Shown here one piece after another: positions 1-9,200 of a stretch of 64,000 bases of DNA. Source of the stretch: Modestobacter muralis. GTDB lineage: Bacteria; Actinomycetota; Actinomycetes; Mycobacteriales; Geodermatophilaceae. Position 1 is the stretch's first letter; each line of letters begins with the position of its first letter. Below the pieces are notes generated by a model. That model saw only the letters and a list, made by a program, of their open reading frames with translations. It was not told where the DNA came from and did not search any database. Both the position numbers and the translations under genes were made by a program. The stretch lies in contig NZ_JAAGWH010000014.1 of assembly GCF_010682105.1 (NCBI RefSeq), forward strand, positions 1 to 64,000, given 5' to 3'.

Positions 1-148
1 CGGGGGCACCAAGGGACAAGAACGGGTTGGAGCGAGTCACAACCCGCGCAGTGTGCGTTCGAGTCGCACGGGGGCACCAAGGGACGAGAGCGGGGTCGGA
101 GCGAGTCACGACCCGCGCGGTGTGCGTTCGAGTCGCACCCGGGGCACC
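1..148 (+). repeat. Tandem 68-bp repeats of a tRNA 3' end
   Basis: Bases 1-11 read CGGGGGCACCA, a complete tRNA acceptor 3' strand plus discriminator and CCA, so a tRNA gene probably ends here with its body outside the window. The motif recurs at 69-79 with a 68-bp period, and in degraded form at 139-148. Each later copy is preceded by an intact T arm, GTGCG-TTCGAGT-CGCAC (51-69 and 120-138). Between the tRNA ends each unit carries a hairpin with a 10-nt loop: CGGGTTG/CAACCCG at 23-46, and GGGTCG/CGACCC in the second unit. The T-A to C-G change keeps the stem paired. The acceptor sequence resembles actinobacterial tRNAs starting GCCCCCG, such as some Arg and Thr tRNAs; identity cannot be decided here. 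Confidence 0.75.
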
Positions 149-249
149 GGAAGACGACGCCCGCGCCCGCCGGCCCGCGGACGGCCGGCGTCCCGGCCGC
201 CGGACCTGCGCCCCCCGCAGGCCGCCGGGCGACGACCCGCCGGCCGTCA

Positions 250-300
250 GTGCTGCGTGTCCGTGGGCCACCGCACCCGGGAGTCCCGAGGACGCAGCAC
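250..300. repeat. Long imperfect hairpin, copy 1 of a 108-bp-spaced pair
   Basis: Outer arms GTGCTGCG (250-257) and CGCAGCAC (293-300) pair perfectly. The interior has a CGGGA-G-TCCCG inner palindrome and the segment CCACCGCACCCGGGA, which is shared with the copy at 358-410. Both copies are preceded by GTCAG or its equivalent. No open reading frame or known RNA family is recognised. Confidence 0.6.
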
Positions 301-357
301 GCGCCGCGAGCGAGCCCACAGACGGCCACCGGGACCTCCGGACGACGTCCCCGGGTC

Positions 358-410
358 AGATCTGCGAACTCGTGGCCACCGCACCCGGGATTCCCCGGGA
401 ACGCAGATCT
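358..410. repeat. Long imperfect hairpin, copy 2
   Basis: Outer arms AGATCTGCG (358-366) and CGCAGATCT (402-410) pair over 9 bp. The interior again contains CCACCGCACCCGGGA and an inner CCCGGG palindrome. Relative to the copy at 250-300 both arm sequences changed together (GTGCTGCG to AGATCTGCG), so the structure is kept while the sequence is not. It lies about 70 nt upstream of the decarboxylase start. Confidence 0.6.
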
Positions 411-466
411 CGCGGCGGACCGCGGGCGCCGCAGGCCCCTCCGGGACGCCGTCGCCGGGCAGCCAA

Positions 467-472
467 TACCGT
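467..472 (+). promoter_or_regulatory. Leaderless -10 box for the decarboxylase gene
   Basis: TACCGT lies 6 nt before the GTG start at 479, the spacing expected when transcription starts at the first base of the start codon. No Shine-Dalgarno sequence and no clear -35 box are seen. It supports the 479 start over upstream in-frame codons. Confidence 0.5.
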
Positions 473-478
473 GGCTGC

Positions 479-2341
479 GTGACCGGCCACATGACCCCCG
501 AGGAGTTCCGCCAGCACGGCCACGAGGTCGTGGACTGGATCGCCGACTACTGGGGCCGCATCGGTGAGTTCCCGGTCCGGTCGCAGGTCTCCCCCGGCGA
601 CGTCCGGGCCGCGCTGCCGCCCTCGCCGCCGGAGCAGGGCGAGCCCTTCGCGGCGATCATGGCCGACCTCGACCGCGTGGTCCTGCCGGGCACCACCCAC
701 TGGCAGCACCCCGGGTTCTTCGGCTACTTCCCGGCCAACACCTCCGGGCCCTCCGTGCTCGGCGACCTGCTGTCGGCGGGCCTGGGCGTGCAGGGCATGT
801 CCTGGGTGACCAGCCCGGCGGCCACCGAGGTCGAGCAGCACGTCATGGACTGGCTGGCCGAGCTGCTGGACCTCCCCGCCTCCTTCCGCTCCACCGGCAC
901 CGGCGGCGGCGTCGTCCAGGACTCCAGCTCCGGGGCCAACCTGATAGCCCTGCTGGCGGCGCTGCACCGGGTCAGCCGGGGCGCCACGCTGCGCCAGGGG
1001 GTCCGCCCCGACGAGTACACGGTCTACGTCTCCGCGCAGACGCACAGCTCGATGGAGAAGGCCGCCCGCATCGCCGGCCTGGGCACCGACGCCATCCGCG
1101 TGGTCGAGGTCGACGCGGAGCTGGCGATGAGCCCCCGGGCGCTGGCCGCCCGGATCGAGCGCGACGTCGCCCGGGGGTTCGTCCCCGTCCTGGTCTGCGC
1201 CACGGTCGGGACGACGTCGACGACGGCGATCGACCCACTGGCCGAGCTGGGCCCGATCTGCCAGCGGTACGGCGTGTGGCTGCACGTCGACGCCGCGTAC
1301 GCCGGGGTCGCCGCCGTGGCCCCCGAGCTGCGGCCGTTGCAGGCCGGGGTGGAGTGGGCCGACAGCTACACCACCGACGCGCACAAGTGGCTGCTCACCG
1401 GCTTCGACGCCACGCTGTTCTGGGTCGCCGACCGGGCCGCCCTGACCGGCGCGCTGGCGATCCTGCCCGAGTACCTGCGCAACGCCGCGACCGACGCCGG
1501 CGCGGTCGTCGACTACCGCGACTGGCAGATCGAGCTGGGCCGCCGCTTCCGGGCGCTGAAGCTGTGGTTCGTCGTCCGCTGGTACGGCGCCGAGGGGCTG
1601 CGGGCCCACGTCCGCGAGCACGTGGCGCTGGCCCAGGAGCTGGCCGGCTGGGCCGAGGCCGACGAGCGGTTCGACGTCGCCGCCCCGCACCCGCTGTCGC
1701 TGGTGTGCCTGCGGCCCTGCTGGGCGCGCGGTGTCGACGCCGACGTCGCGACGATGACGCTGCTGGAGCGGCTCAACGACGGCGGCGAGGTGTTCCTGAC
1801 CCACACGACGGTCGACGGCGCGGCGGTGCTGCGGGTGGCCATCGGCGCCCCGGCGACCACCCGAGGGCACGTCGAGCGACTGTGGACCCTGCTGCGCGAG
1901 GGCCACGACTGGCTGGCGAACGACTTCGAGGAGCAGGCCCGCGAGCAGCGGGAGGCCGAGGCGGCCCGGCGGGCGCAGGAGGAGCAGGCCCACGCCGAGC
2001 GCGAGCTGGCGGCCCGGCAGGCCGAGGCAGCCGCCGCGGCACCGGCCGAGGGCGAGGTGCCGGCGGCCGACGCGGCAGCTGGTGAGAGCGGGGTCGGGGT
2101 GCAGGACGGGGTCCCGGCCGAGCTCGACACCCCTGGCGAGGAGCACGCGCCTGTCGCGGTCGAGCAGCCAGCCCTGAGCGGGACGCCGGTGCACGCGGAG
2201 GTCGCCCTGCAGGACCAGACACCGGCCGAGACACCTGTCGAGACCCCGGCCGCCTGGGACGAGAGCGCGGCCCAGGCAGCGGCCCAGCCGCCGGCCGGGG
2301 GCACCGACGCGGACCAGCCCGAGGGGCGCCCGCAGGACTGA
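479..2341 (+). CDS. Aromatic-L-amino-acid decarboxylase-like PLP enzyme with long C-terminal tail
   Basis: A 620-residue protein of the group II PLP-dependent decarboxylases (aromatic amino acid/tryptophan/tyrosine decarboxylase family), which remove the carboxyl group of an aromatic amino acid to give an amine. The PLP lysine is in DAHKW (K303) and the upstream cofactor-binding motif is HVDAAYAG (H269, D271). The catalytic part fills about residues 1-475, the normal family length. It is followed by about 145 extra residues: first an Arg/Glu/Ala-rich helical stretch, probably a coiled coil, then a Pro/Ala/Glu-rich disordered tail. The GTG at 479 was chosen because homology begins with MTPEEFRQHG just after it (ATG at 491 is the alternative) and a leaderless -10 box sits 6 nt upstream. 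The substrate cannot be told. The gene is convergent with tesB. Confidence 0.85.
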   Translation: MTGHMTPEEFRQHGHEVVDWIADYWGRIGEFPVRSQVSPGDVRAALPPSPPEQGEPFAAIMADLDRVVLPGTTHWQHPGFFGYFPANTSGPSVLGDLLSAGLGVQGMSWVTSPAATEVEQHVMDWLAELLDLPASFRSTGTGGGVVQDSSSGANLIALLAALHRVSRGATLRQGVRPDEYTVYVSAQTHSSMEKAARIAGLGTDAIRVVEVDAELAMSPRALAARIERDVARGFVPVLVCATVGTTSTTAIDPLAELGPICQRYGVWLHVDAAYAGVAAVAPELRPLQAGVEWADSYTTDAHKWLLTGFDATLFWVADRAALTGALAILPEYLRNAATDAGAVVDYRDWQIELGRRFRALKLWFVVRWYGAEGLRAHVREHVALAQELAGWAEADERFDVAAPHPLSLVCLRPCWARGVDADVATMTLLERLNDGGEVFLTHTTVDGAAVLRVAIGAPATTRGHVERLWTLLREGHDWLANDFEEQAREQREAEAARRAQEEQAHAERELAARQAEAAAAAPAEGEVPAADAAAGESGVGVQDGVPAELDTPGEEHAPVAVEQPALSGTPVHAEVALQDQTPAETPVETPAAWDESAAQAAAQPPAGGTDADQPEGRPQD

Positions 2342-2350
2342 GGTGGTGGT

Positions 2351-2373
2351 GGCGGCCGGGGAACCCGGCCGCC
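2351..2373. terminator. Bidirectional hairpin between decarboxylase and tesB
   Basis: A perfect 10-bp stem, GGCGGCCGGG/CCCGGCCGCC, with a GAA loop lies between the two convergent stop codons (2341 and 2376). There is no U tract, as is usual for hairpin terminators in very GC-rich actinobacteria. Confidence 0.7.
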
Positions 2374-2375
2374 GC

Positions 2376-3278
2376 TCACTCCAGGGAGCGGATGAGCCCC
2401 TCCTGGACGGCGGTGGCGACGTGCGTGCCGTCCGCGGCCCAGATCTGCCCGAAGCACAGCGCGCGGCCGCTGGCGGCTGCGGGGCTGTCGGTCTCGTAGA
2501 GGAACCACTCGTCGGCGCGCACCGGCCGGTGGAACCAGATGGCGTGGTCGAGGCTCGCGCCGACCGTCGTCCCGCTCCAGCCGCCACCGATCCGGGCCAG
2601 CCCGGCCGACAGCAGGGTCAGGTCGCTGACGAAGGTCAGCGCCGCGGCGTGCACGGCGTCGTCGTCGGGCAGCCGGCCGGCGACGCGGAACCACACGCGG
2701 GAGGCGGTGTGTGGCGGCAGCCGCGGCGTCGGGTCGAACGGGTCGACCAGGTAGCGCTGCTCGACCGCCCGCTCCAGGGCCCGCAGCACCGCGCCCTGCT
2801 CGGGGTGGGCGGCGGCGACCTCGGCCAGCCCGGGCAGCGCCTCGGGACCGGGCACCTCGGGCATCGGGAGCGAGTGCTCGACGAGCGGCCGCTCCCCCGC
2901 GGTGAAGTCCGCGGTCAGGGCGAAGATCGCGACATCGGCGCCCTTGCGGGTCTGCCGGGCGACGACCCGCCGGGTGCTGAACGACCGACCCTCGCGGATC
3001 CGGTCGACCTCGTAGCGGATCTCCTCGTGCGGGTCACCCGGCCGCAGGAAGTACGAGTGCAGCGAGTGCACCGCCCGATCGCCGGACACCGTGGCGTTGG
3101 CGGCGGTCAGCGCCTGGGCGGCGACCTGCCCGCCGAAGATCCGCTGCAGGGGCGTGCGGGGCGTGGTGCCGACGTAGAGGTCCTGACCCCGCTCCTCCAG
3201 GTCCAGCACCACCATCAGCCCGGCGGCCGGGGTCTCCCCCGGCCGCGCGCCGCCGTCCCGCACGTCCCCGGCGGTCAC
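2376..3278 (-). CDS. tesB: Acyl-CoA thioesterase II
   Basis: A 300-residue double-hotdog thioesterase that hydrolyses acyl-CoA to free acid and CoA. The TesB core is clear: FGGQVAAQAL near the N terminus, then VSDLTLL (the catalytic Asp region), SLDHAIWFHRP and VATAVQEGLIR (the catalytic Gln region). In E. coli TesB the active site is Asp-Thr-Gln; here the Thr position before LDH is Ser (A-S-L-D-H instead of A-T-I-D-H), a conservative change. The GTG start at 3278 overlaps the pyk stop by 4 bp (GTGA), so the two genes are translationally coupled in one transcript. The longer in-frame extension toward 3467 lies inside pyk and shows no family similarity. Confidence 0.9.
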   Translation of the reverse strand: MTAGDVRDGGARPGETPAAGLMVVLDLEERGQDLYVGTTPRTPLQRIFGGQVAAQALTAANATVSGDRAVHSLHSYFLRPGDPHEEIRYEVDRIREGRSFSTRRVVARQTRKGADVAIFALTADFTAGERPLVEHSLPMPEVPGPEALPGLAEVAAAHPEQGAVLRALERAVEQRYLVDPFDPTPRLPPHTASRVWFRVAGRLPDDDAVHAAALTFVSDLTLLSAGLARIGGGWSGTTVGASLDHAIWFHRPVRADEWFLYETDSPAAASGRALCFGQIWAADGTHVATAVQEGLIRSLE

Positions 3279-4690
3279 GCCTCGGTCCCCACCTCGTGCA
3301 CGCGCACCAGGTTGGTGGAGCCGGCCATGTTGGGCGGGCTGCCGGCGATGATGACGACCTGGTCGCCCTCGTTGAGCCGGCCGATCGACAGCAGCGAGAA
3401 GTCGACCTGCCCGACCATGTCGTCGGTGTGGGTCACCTCGGGGACCAGGAAGGTCTCCACGCCCCACGACAGCGCCAGCCGGCTGCGCACCCGCGGGTCG
3501 GTGGTGAAGGCCAGGATCGGCAGCCGGGTCTTCACCGACGCCAGGCGCTGCGCGCTGCGGCCGGTGGAGGTGAACGCCGCCAGCGCCGCCACGTCGAGGG
3601 CCTCGCCGACGTCCTTGGCCGCGCGCACCATGGCACCCGGGCGGGAGTGCGAGGCGTGCTTGAGCGGCGGGGCGAGGATCTCGTCGGTCTCGACGGCGGC
3701 GATGATCCGCTCCATCGTCTTGACCGCCACGATCGGGAACTTGCCGACCGAGGTCTCCCCGGACAGCATCACCGCGTCGGCGCCGTCGAGGACGGCGTTG
3801 GCGACGTCGGAGGCCTCGGCGCGGGTGGGCCGGGAGTTCTCGATCATCGACTCGAGCATCTGCGTGGCCACGATGACCGGCTTGTTGCGCTCGCGGGCGG
3901 CCTGGACGGCGCGCTTCTGCACCATCGGGACCTGCTCCAGCGGCAGCTCCACGCCGAGGTCACCGCGGGCGACCATGACGCCGTCGAAGGCGTCGCAGAT
4001 GGCCTCGAGGTTCTCGATCGCCTCGGGCTTCTCCAGCTTGGCGATCACCGGGACCTCGACGTCCTCCTGGCGCATGACCTCGCGCACCAGCTCGACGTCC
4101 TTGGCGTGCCGGACGAAGGACAGGGCGACGAAGTCCACGCCGAGGGAGAGGGCGAAGCGCAGGTCGGCGGTGTCCTTCTCGGACATGGCCGGGACGCTGA
4201 CGGCGACGCCGGGCAGCGACAGGCCCTTGTTGTTCGAGACCGGACCGCCCTCGAGCACCAGGCAGAAGACGTCGGGACCGGCGACCTCGACGACGGTCAG
4301 GGCGATCTTGCCGTCGTCGACGAGCAGGCGGTCACCGACCCGGGCGTCGTTGGCGAGGTCCTTGTACGTGGTGGACACGCGCTCGGCGGTGCCCTCGACG
4401 TCCTCGACGGTGATGCAGACGCGGCTGCCGGTGGGCCACACGGCCTTGCCCTCGGCGAACGTGCCGAGCCGGATCTTGGGGCCCTGCAGGTCGGCGAGGA
4501 CCGCCACCGCACGGCCGACCTTGTCACTGGCCTGACGGACGAGGCGGTAGGCCGTCTCGTGGTCGGCGTGCTTGCCGTGGCTGAAGTTGAGGCGGGCGAC
4601 GTCCATGCCGGCCTCGACGAGGGCGGTGATCTGCTCCAGCGAACCGGTCGCCGGGCCCAGCGTGCAGACGATCTTCGCGCGACGTGACAT
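3275..4690 (-). CDS. pyk: Pyruvate kinase
   Basis: A 471-residue cytosolic enzyme converting phosphoenolpyruvate and ADP to pyruvate and ATP, the last step of glycolysis. The protein starts MSRRAKIVCTLGPATG, typical for the family. ARLNFSHG (residues 32-39) contributes phosphate and K+ ligands, K219-E220 in AKLEKPEA are the catalytic Lys and metal Glu, and ARGDLGVE (D244) is the second metal ligand. TRAEASDVANAVLDG, the PEP-binding region, is intact. Length is normal. The ATG at 4690 has no Shine-Dalgarno but follows a TAGTTT box by 7 nt, suggesting a leaderless message. tesB follows in a 4-bp overlap. Confidence 0.95.
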   Translation of the reverse strand: MSRRAKIVCTLGPATGSLEQITALVEAGMDVARLNFSHGKHADHETAYRLVRQASDKVGRAVAVLADLQGPKIRLGTFAEGKAVWPTGSRVCITVEDVEGTAERVSTTYKDLANDARVGDRLLVDDGKIALTVVEVAGPDVFCLVLEGGPVSNNKGLSLPGVAVSVPAMSEKDTADLRFALSLGVDFVALSFVRHAKDVELVREVMRQEDVEVPVIAKLEKPEAIENLEAICDAFDGVMVARGDLGVELPLEQVPMVQKRAVQAARERNKPVIVATQMLESMIENSRPTRAEASDVANAVLDGADAVMLSGETSVGKFPIVAVKTMERIIAAVETDEILAPPLKHASHSRPGAMVRAAKDVGEALDVAALAAFTSTGRSAQRLASVKTRLPILAFTTDPRVRSRLALSWGVETFLVPEVTHTDDMVGQVDFSLLSIGRLNEGDQVVIIAGSPPNMAGSTNLVRVHEVGTEA

Positions 4691-4697
4691 GGGGCTG

Positions 4698-4703
4698 AAA
4701 CTA
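4698..4703 (-). promoter_or_regulatory. Leaderless -10 box for pyk-tesB
   Basis: On the minus strand TAGTTT ends 7 nt before the pyk ATG at 4690. No -35 consensus is evident 17 bp upstream. Confidence 0.5.
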
Positions 4704-4744
4704 GTCGCCCCTCGGGAGGACTCCACGGACCGGGTCCGTCGTGT

Positions 4745-4783
4745 CCCCCCGAGGGGGCGTAGTCGTCAGGGACGTCTCGTCCC
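4745..4783 (-). terminator. Hairpins downstream of gltD
   Basis: Two stems lie between the gltD stop (4801) and the pyk start: GGGACG/CGTCCC with a TCT loop (4769-4783) and a C5/G5 stem (4746-4757). They are the only candidates for ending the gltBD transcript. Confidence 0.5.
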
Positions 4784-4800
4784 GGGCGGTGACCAGCGCG

Positions 4801-6288
4801 TCAGGACAGCGGGACGGCCCGCGGGGTCACCGGACGCGGCAGCATCGAGTTGCCGGTGAGCCAGTTGTCGACCGCCCCGGCAGCCGCCCGGCCCTCGGCG
4901 ATCGCCCACACGATGAGCGACTGGCCGCGGCCCATGTCACCGGCCACGAACACCCCCGGCGTGGTCGACATGTACTCGTCGTCCCGGGCGACCCGGCCGC
5001 GCTCGTCGACGCCGCAGCCCAGCTGCTCCACCAGGCCCGTGGTCTCCGGGCCGGTGTAGCCCAGCGCCAGCAGCACCAGGTCGGCCGGCAGCTCGCGGGT
5101 GCTGCCCGGCTTGGGCTGCCGTCGGCCGTCCACGACCTCGATCTCGACGACCTCCAGCGCGCGGACGTTGCCGTGCTCGTCGCCGAGGAACCGCTCGGTG
5201 TTGACCGCGAAGAGCCGGTCGCCGCCCTCCTCGTGGGCCGGGGAGACGCGCAGGATCATCTCGTAGGTCGGCCACGGGTTGTCCTGCGGACGGGTGCCGG
5301 CCGGGGCCGGCTTGTAGTCCAGCTGGGCCACCGACGCAGCACCCTGGCGCAGCGAGGTGCCCAGGCAGTCCGCGCCGGTGTCGCCGCCGCCGATGATGAC
5401 CACGTTCTTGCCGCGGGCGTTGATCGGCGGGTCGTCGAGCTCGCCGAGCGCCTCGAGGTTGCCCCCGGGCAGGAACTCCATGGCGAAGTGGACGCCGGCC
5501 AGGTCGCGGCCCGGCAGCGGCAGGTCACGAGCCACCGGGGTGCCGATGGCCAGGACGACGGCGTCGAACTCCGCCTGCAGCTGCTCGGTGGTCACCGCGC
5601 CCTCGCCGGTGCCGCCGACGTGGACGTCGGTGACGAAGCGGGTGCCCTCGGCGCGCATCTGGTCCAGCCGCCGGTCCAGGTGGCGCTTCTCCATCTTGAA
5701 CTCGGGGATGCCGTAGCGGATGAGCCCGCCGATCCGGTCGTCCCGCTCGTAGACGGTGACCTCGTGCCCGGCCCGGGTGAGCTGCTGCGCGGCGGCCAGC
5801 CCGGCGGGACCGGAGCCGACGACGGCGACCTTGCGGCCGGTGAGCTCCGCCGGCGGCTGCGGGGTGACCCAGCCGTTGGCGAAGGCCTGGTCGATGATCT
5901 CCCACTCGATGTTCTTGATCGTGACCGGCGCGTTGTCCAGGTTCAGCACGCACGCCGACTCGCACGGCGCCGGGCAGAGCTTCCCGGTGAACTCGGGGAA
6001 GTTGTTCGTCGCGTGCAGCCGCTCGATCGCCTCCTGCCAGTCGTCCCGGCGGGCGAGGTCGTTCCACTCCGGGATCAGGTTGCCCAGCGGGCAGCCGTGG
6101 TGGCAGAACGGGATGCCGCAGTCCATGCAGCGGGCGGCCTGCTCGCGGACGGCCTGCACCGGGAAGACGGCGTCCTCCCCCCGGTCGCGGGTGAGGTACA
6201 CCTCCTTCCAGTCCAGCAGGCGCAGCTCGACCGGCCGCCGCGGCGGCGTCTGCCGGTCGTACTTGAGGAACCCCGTTGCATCAACCAC
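4801..6288 (-). CDS. gltD: Glutamate synthase (NADPH) small subunit
   Basis: A 495-residue flavoprotein that passes electrons from NADPH to GltB for synthesis of two glutamates from 2-oxoglutarate and glutamine. Cysteines for the iron-sulfur clusters are present: C54, C57, C62, C66 in [17 protein letters not shown] and C105, C109, C113 in CPAPCESAC. The FAD dinucleotide fold is at [14 protein letters not shown] (about 154-167) and the NADPH-binding fold at [15 protein letters not shown] (about residue 300). The GTG start at 6288 overlaps the end of gltB by 8 bp, so the subunits are co-translated. Two hairpins follow the stop. Confidence 0.95.
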   Translation of the reverse strand: MVDATGFLKYDRQTPPRRPVELRLLDWKEVYLTRDRGEDAVFPVQAVREQAARCMDCGIPFCHHGCPLGNLIPEWNDLARRDDWQEAIERLHATNNFPEFTGKLCPAPCESACVLNLDNAPVTIKNIEWEIIDQAFANGWVTPQPPAELTGRKVAVVGSGPAGLAAAQQLTRAGHEVTVYERDDRIGGLIRYGIPEFKMEKRHLDRRLDQMRAEGTRFVTDVHVGGTGEGAVTTEQLQAEFDAVVLAIGTPVARDLPLPGRDLAGVHFAMEFLPGGNLEALGELDDPPINARGKNVVIIGGGDTGADCLGTSLRQGAASVAQLDYKPAPAGTRPQDNPWPTYEMILRVSPAHEEGGDRLFAVNTERFLGDEHGNVRALEVVEIEVVDGRRQPKPGSTRELPADLVLLALGYTGPETTGLVEQLGCGVDERGRVARDDEYMSTTPGVFVAGDMGRGQSLIVWAIAEGRAAAGAVDNWLTGNSMLPRPVTPRAVPLS

Positions 6289-9200
6289 GTGCCGCCTCCA
6301 TCACTGCTCGGTCCACGTCGTGCCCGGCAGCCTCGGCGGCCCGTCGGGCCTCCAGGGCACGCCGGTAGTCGCGCGGCATGATCACGCTGAACCGCTCGGA
6401 CCAGCGGCCCCAGTCGGCGAGCAGGCTGGTCGCCACGGCGGAGCCGGTGGCCGCGCGGTAGCGGACCAGGACCTCGCGCAACCACTGGGAGGCCTCGGCG
6501 TCGAGCTCCTCGACCTCCACCATCTCCCGGTTCACCCGGTGCCGGGCGAGGTCCAGGACGTAGGCCACCCCACCGGACATGCCGGCGGCGATGTTGCGCC
6601 CGGTCTCGCCCAGGATGACCGCCGTCCCGCCGGTCATGTACTCCAGGGCGTGGTCGCCCACGCCCTCGACGACGGCCAGGGCACCGGAGTTGCGGACGCA
6701 GAACCGCTCCCCGACCCGGCCGCGCAGGAACAGCTCACCGGACGTAGCGCCGTAGCCGATGACGTTGCCGGCGATGACGTTGTCCTCGGCGGCGAAGGTC
6801 GCCTCCGGTGCGGGGCGGACGACGATGTGCCCGCCGGACAGGCCCTTGCCGACGTAGTCGTTGGCGTCGCCGACCAGGGTCATGGTGATCCCGCGCGGCA
6901 GGAAGGCGCCGAAGGACTGACCGGCCGACCCGGTGAAGGTCAGGTCGATCGTGCCGTCGGGCAGCCCCTCGCCACCGAAGCGGCGGGTCACCATCGAGCC
7001 CAGCATCGTGCCGACGGTGCGGTTGACGTTGCGCACCGGCAGCTCCAGGTGCACCGGGCGGGCGTCCAGCAGCGCGCCCTCGCAGAGCTGGATGAGCGTC
7101 TGGTCCAGGGCGACGTCCAGGCCGTGGTCCTGGTCGCGCACCTTGTGCCGCGGGGTGCCCTCGGGCATGTCCGGGACGGCGACGATCGGGCTCAGGTCGA
7201 TGCCCGCGGCCTTCCAGTGGTCGACCGCCGGGGTGACGTCGAGCAGCTCGGCGTGCCCGACGGCCTCGTCGATCGAGCGGAAGCCGAGGGCCGCCAGGTA
7301 CTCGCGCACCTGCTGGGCGATGAACTCGAAGAACGTCACCACGAACTCCGGCTGCCCGGTGAAGCGCTTGCGCAGCTCCGGGTTCTGGGTCGCGACGCCG
7401 ACCGGGCAGGTGTCGAGGTGGCAGACGCGCATCATCACGCAGCCCTCGACCACCAGCGGGGCGGTGGCGAAGCCGAACTCCTCGGCCCCGAGGAGCGCGG
7501 CGACGATGACGTCCCGGCCGGTCTTCATCTGCCCGTCGACCTGGACCACGATCCGGTCGCGCAGGCCGTTGGCCAGCAGCGTCTGCTGGGTCTCGGCCAA
7601 GCCGATCTCCCACGGGGTGCCGGCGTGCTTGAGCGAGGTCAGCGGTGCAGCACCGGTGCCCCCGTCGAAGCCGGAGACCAGGACGACGTCGGCCTTGGCC
7701 TTGCTGACCCCGGCCGCGACCGTGCCGATCCCGGACTCCGAGACCAGCTTGACGTGGATCCGCGCCTCGTTGTTCGCGTTCTTGAGGTCGTGGATGAGCT
7801 GCTTGAGGTCCTCGATGGAGTAGATGTCGTGGTGCGGCGGCGGGCTGATCAGGCCGACGCCGGGCGTGGAGTGCCGGGTGCGGGCGATCCAGGGGTAGAC
7901 CTTGCTGCCGGGCAGCTGACCGCCCTCGCCGGGCTTGGCGCCCTGGGCCATCTTGATCTGGATGTCGTCGGCGTTGACCAGGAACTCGCTGGTCACCCCG
8001 AACCGGCCGCTGGCCACCTGCTTGATGCCCGAGCGGCGCAGGTCGCCGTTGGCGTCGGGGACGAACCGGTCGGCGTCCTCACCGCCCTCACCGCTGTTGG
8101 ACCGCCCACCGAGCCGGTTCATCGCGATCGCCAGCGTCTCGTGCGCCTCGGCGGAGATCGAGCCGTAGCTCATCGCCCCGGTCTGGAAGCGCTTGACGAT
8201 CTCGCTGATCGGCTGCACCTCCTCGATCGGCAGCGCCGGGCGCTCACCGGTCTTGAGGGTGAACAGCCCGCGCAGCGTCGCCGCCTTCGCTGACAGCCCG
8301 TCGACGGCCTCGGTGTAGCGCTGGAAGACGTCGTACTGCCGCGACCGGGTGGCGTGCTGGAGCAGGAACACCGTCTCGGGGTTGAACAGGTGCACCTCGC
8401 CCTCGCGGCGCCACTGGTACTCCCCCCCGGTCTCCAGCCGGCGGTGCGCGGTCTCGGTCGCGTTCGGCGGCCAGGCCCGGCGGTGGCGCATGGCCACCTC
8501 CTCGGCGAGCACGTCCAGGCCGACGCCGTCCAGGGTGGCCGGGGTGCCGGTGAAGTACTCCTCGACGACGGCCTTCGACAGGCCCACGGTCTCGAAGATC
8601 TGCGCCATCGTGTACGAGCCGACGGTGCTGATGCCCATCTTGCTCATCACCTTCAGCACGCCCTTGCCCATGGCCTTGACCACGTTGCGGACGGCCTGCG
8701 CCGGCTGCACGCCGGTGAGGGTGCCGGTGCGGATCAGGTCCTCGACGCTCTCGAAGGCCAGGTAGGGGTTCACCGCGGCGGCGCCGTAGCCCAGCAGGAG
8801 GGCGACGTGGTGCACCTCGCGGCAGTCACCGGTCTCCACGACCAGGCCGACCTGCATCCGGGTGCGCTCGCGCACCAGGTGGTGGTGGACGGCGGCGGTC
8901 ATCAGCAGCGAGGGGATCGGCGCGCGCTTCTCGTCGCTGTCGCGGTCGGACAGCACGATGACCCGGGCGCCGGCGGCGATGGCCTTGCTGACCTTGGTCC
9001 GCAGGTCCTCGATCGCCTGGGCCAGCGCCGCACCGCCACCGGTGACGTCGAAGTGGCCGGTGATCCGGACGGCGGCGAAGCCGGGGAGGTCCCCGTCGTC
9101 GTCGATGTGCAGGATCTTGGCCAGCTCGTCGTTGTCGATGACCGGGTAGGGCAGGTGCACCTGACGACAGGACGCCGGGCTCGCGCCCAGCAGGCTCTGC

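Noticed and set aside
1-148. CRISPR array
   Set aside because: Only two to three units, no unique spacers, the repeat contains tRNA T-arm and CCA sequence, and no cas genes are nearby. The 12-bp lspA array is likewise coding, not CRISPR.
53-478. N-terminal extension of the decarboxylase to base 53
   Set aside because: It would translate the tRNA-end repeats and hairpins; homology and the -10 box place the start at 479 or 491.
356-2587. Long minus-strand open frame opposite the decarboxylase
   Set aside because: It is an antisense shadow of a clear PLP enzyme; composition is Arg/Gly/Pro-rich with no domain. The same holds for long frames such as 53515-57207 (+) and 21291-23225 (+).
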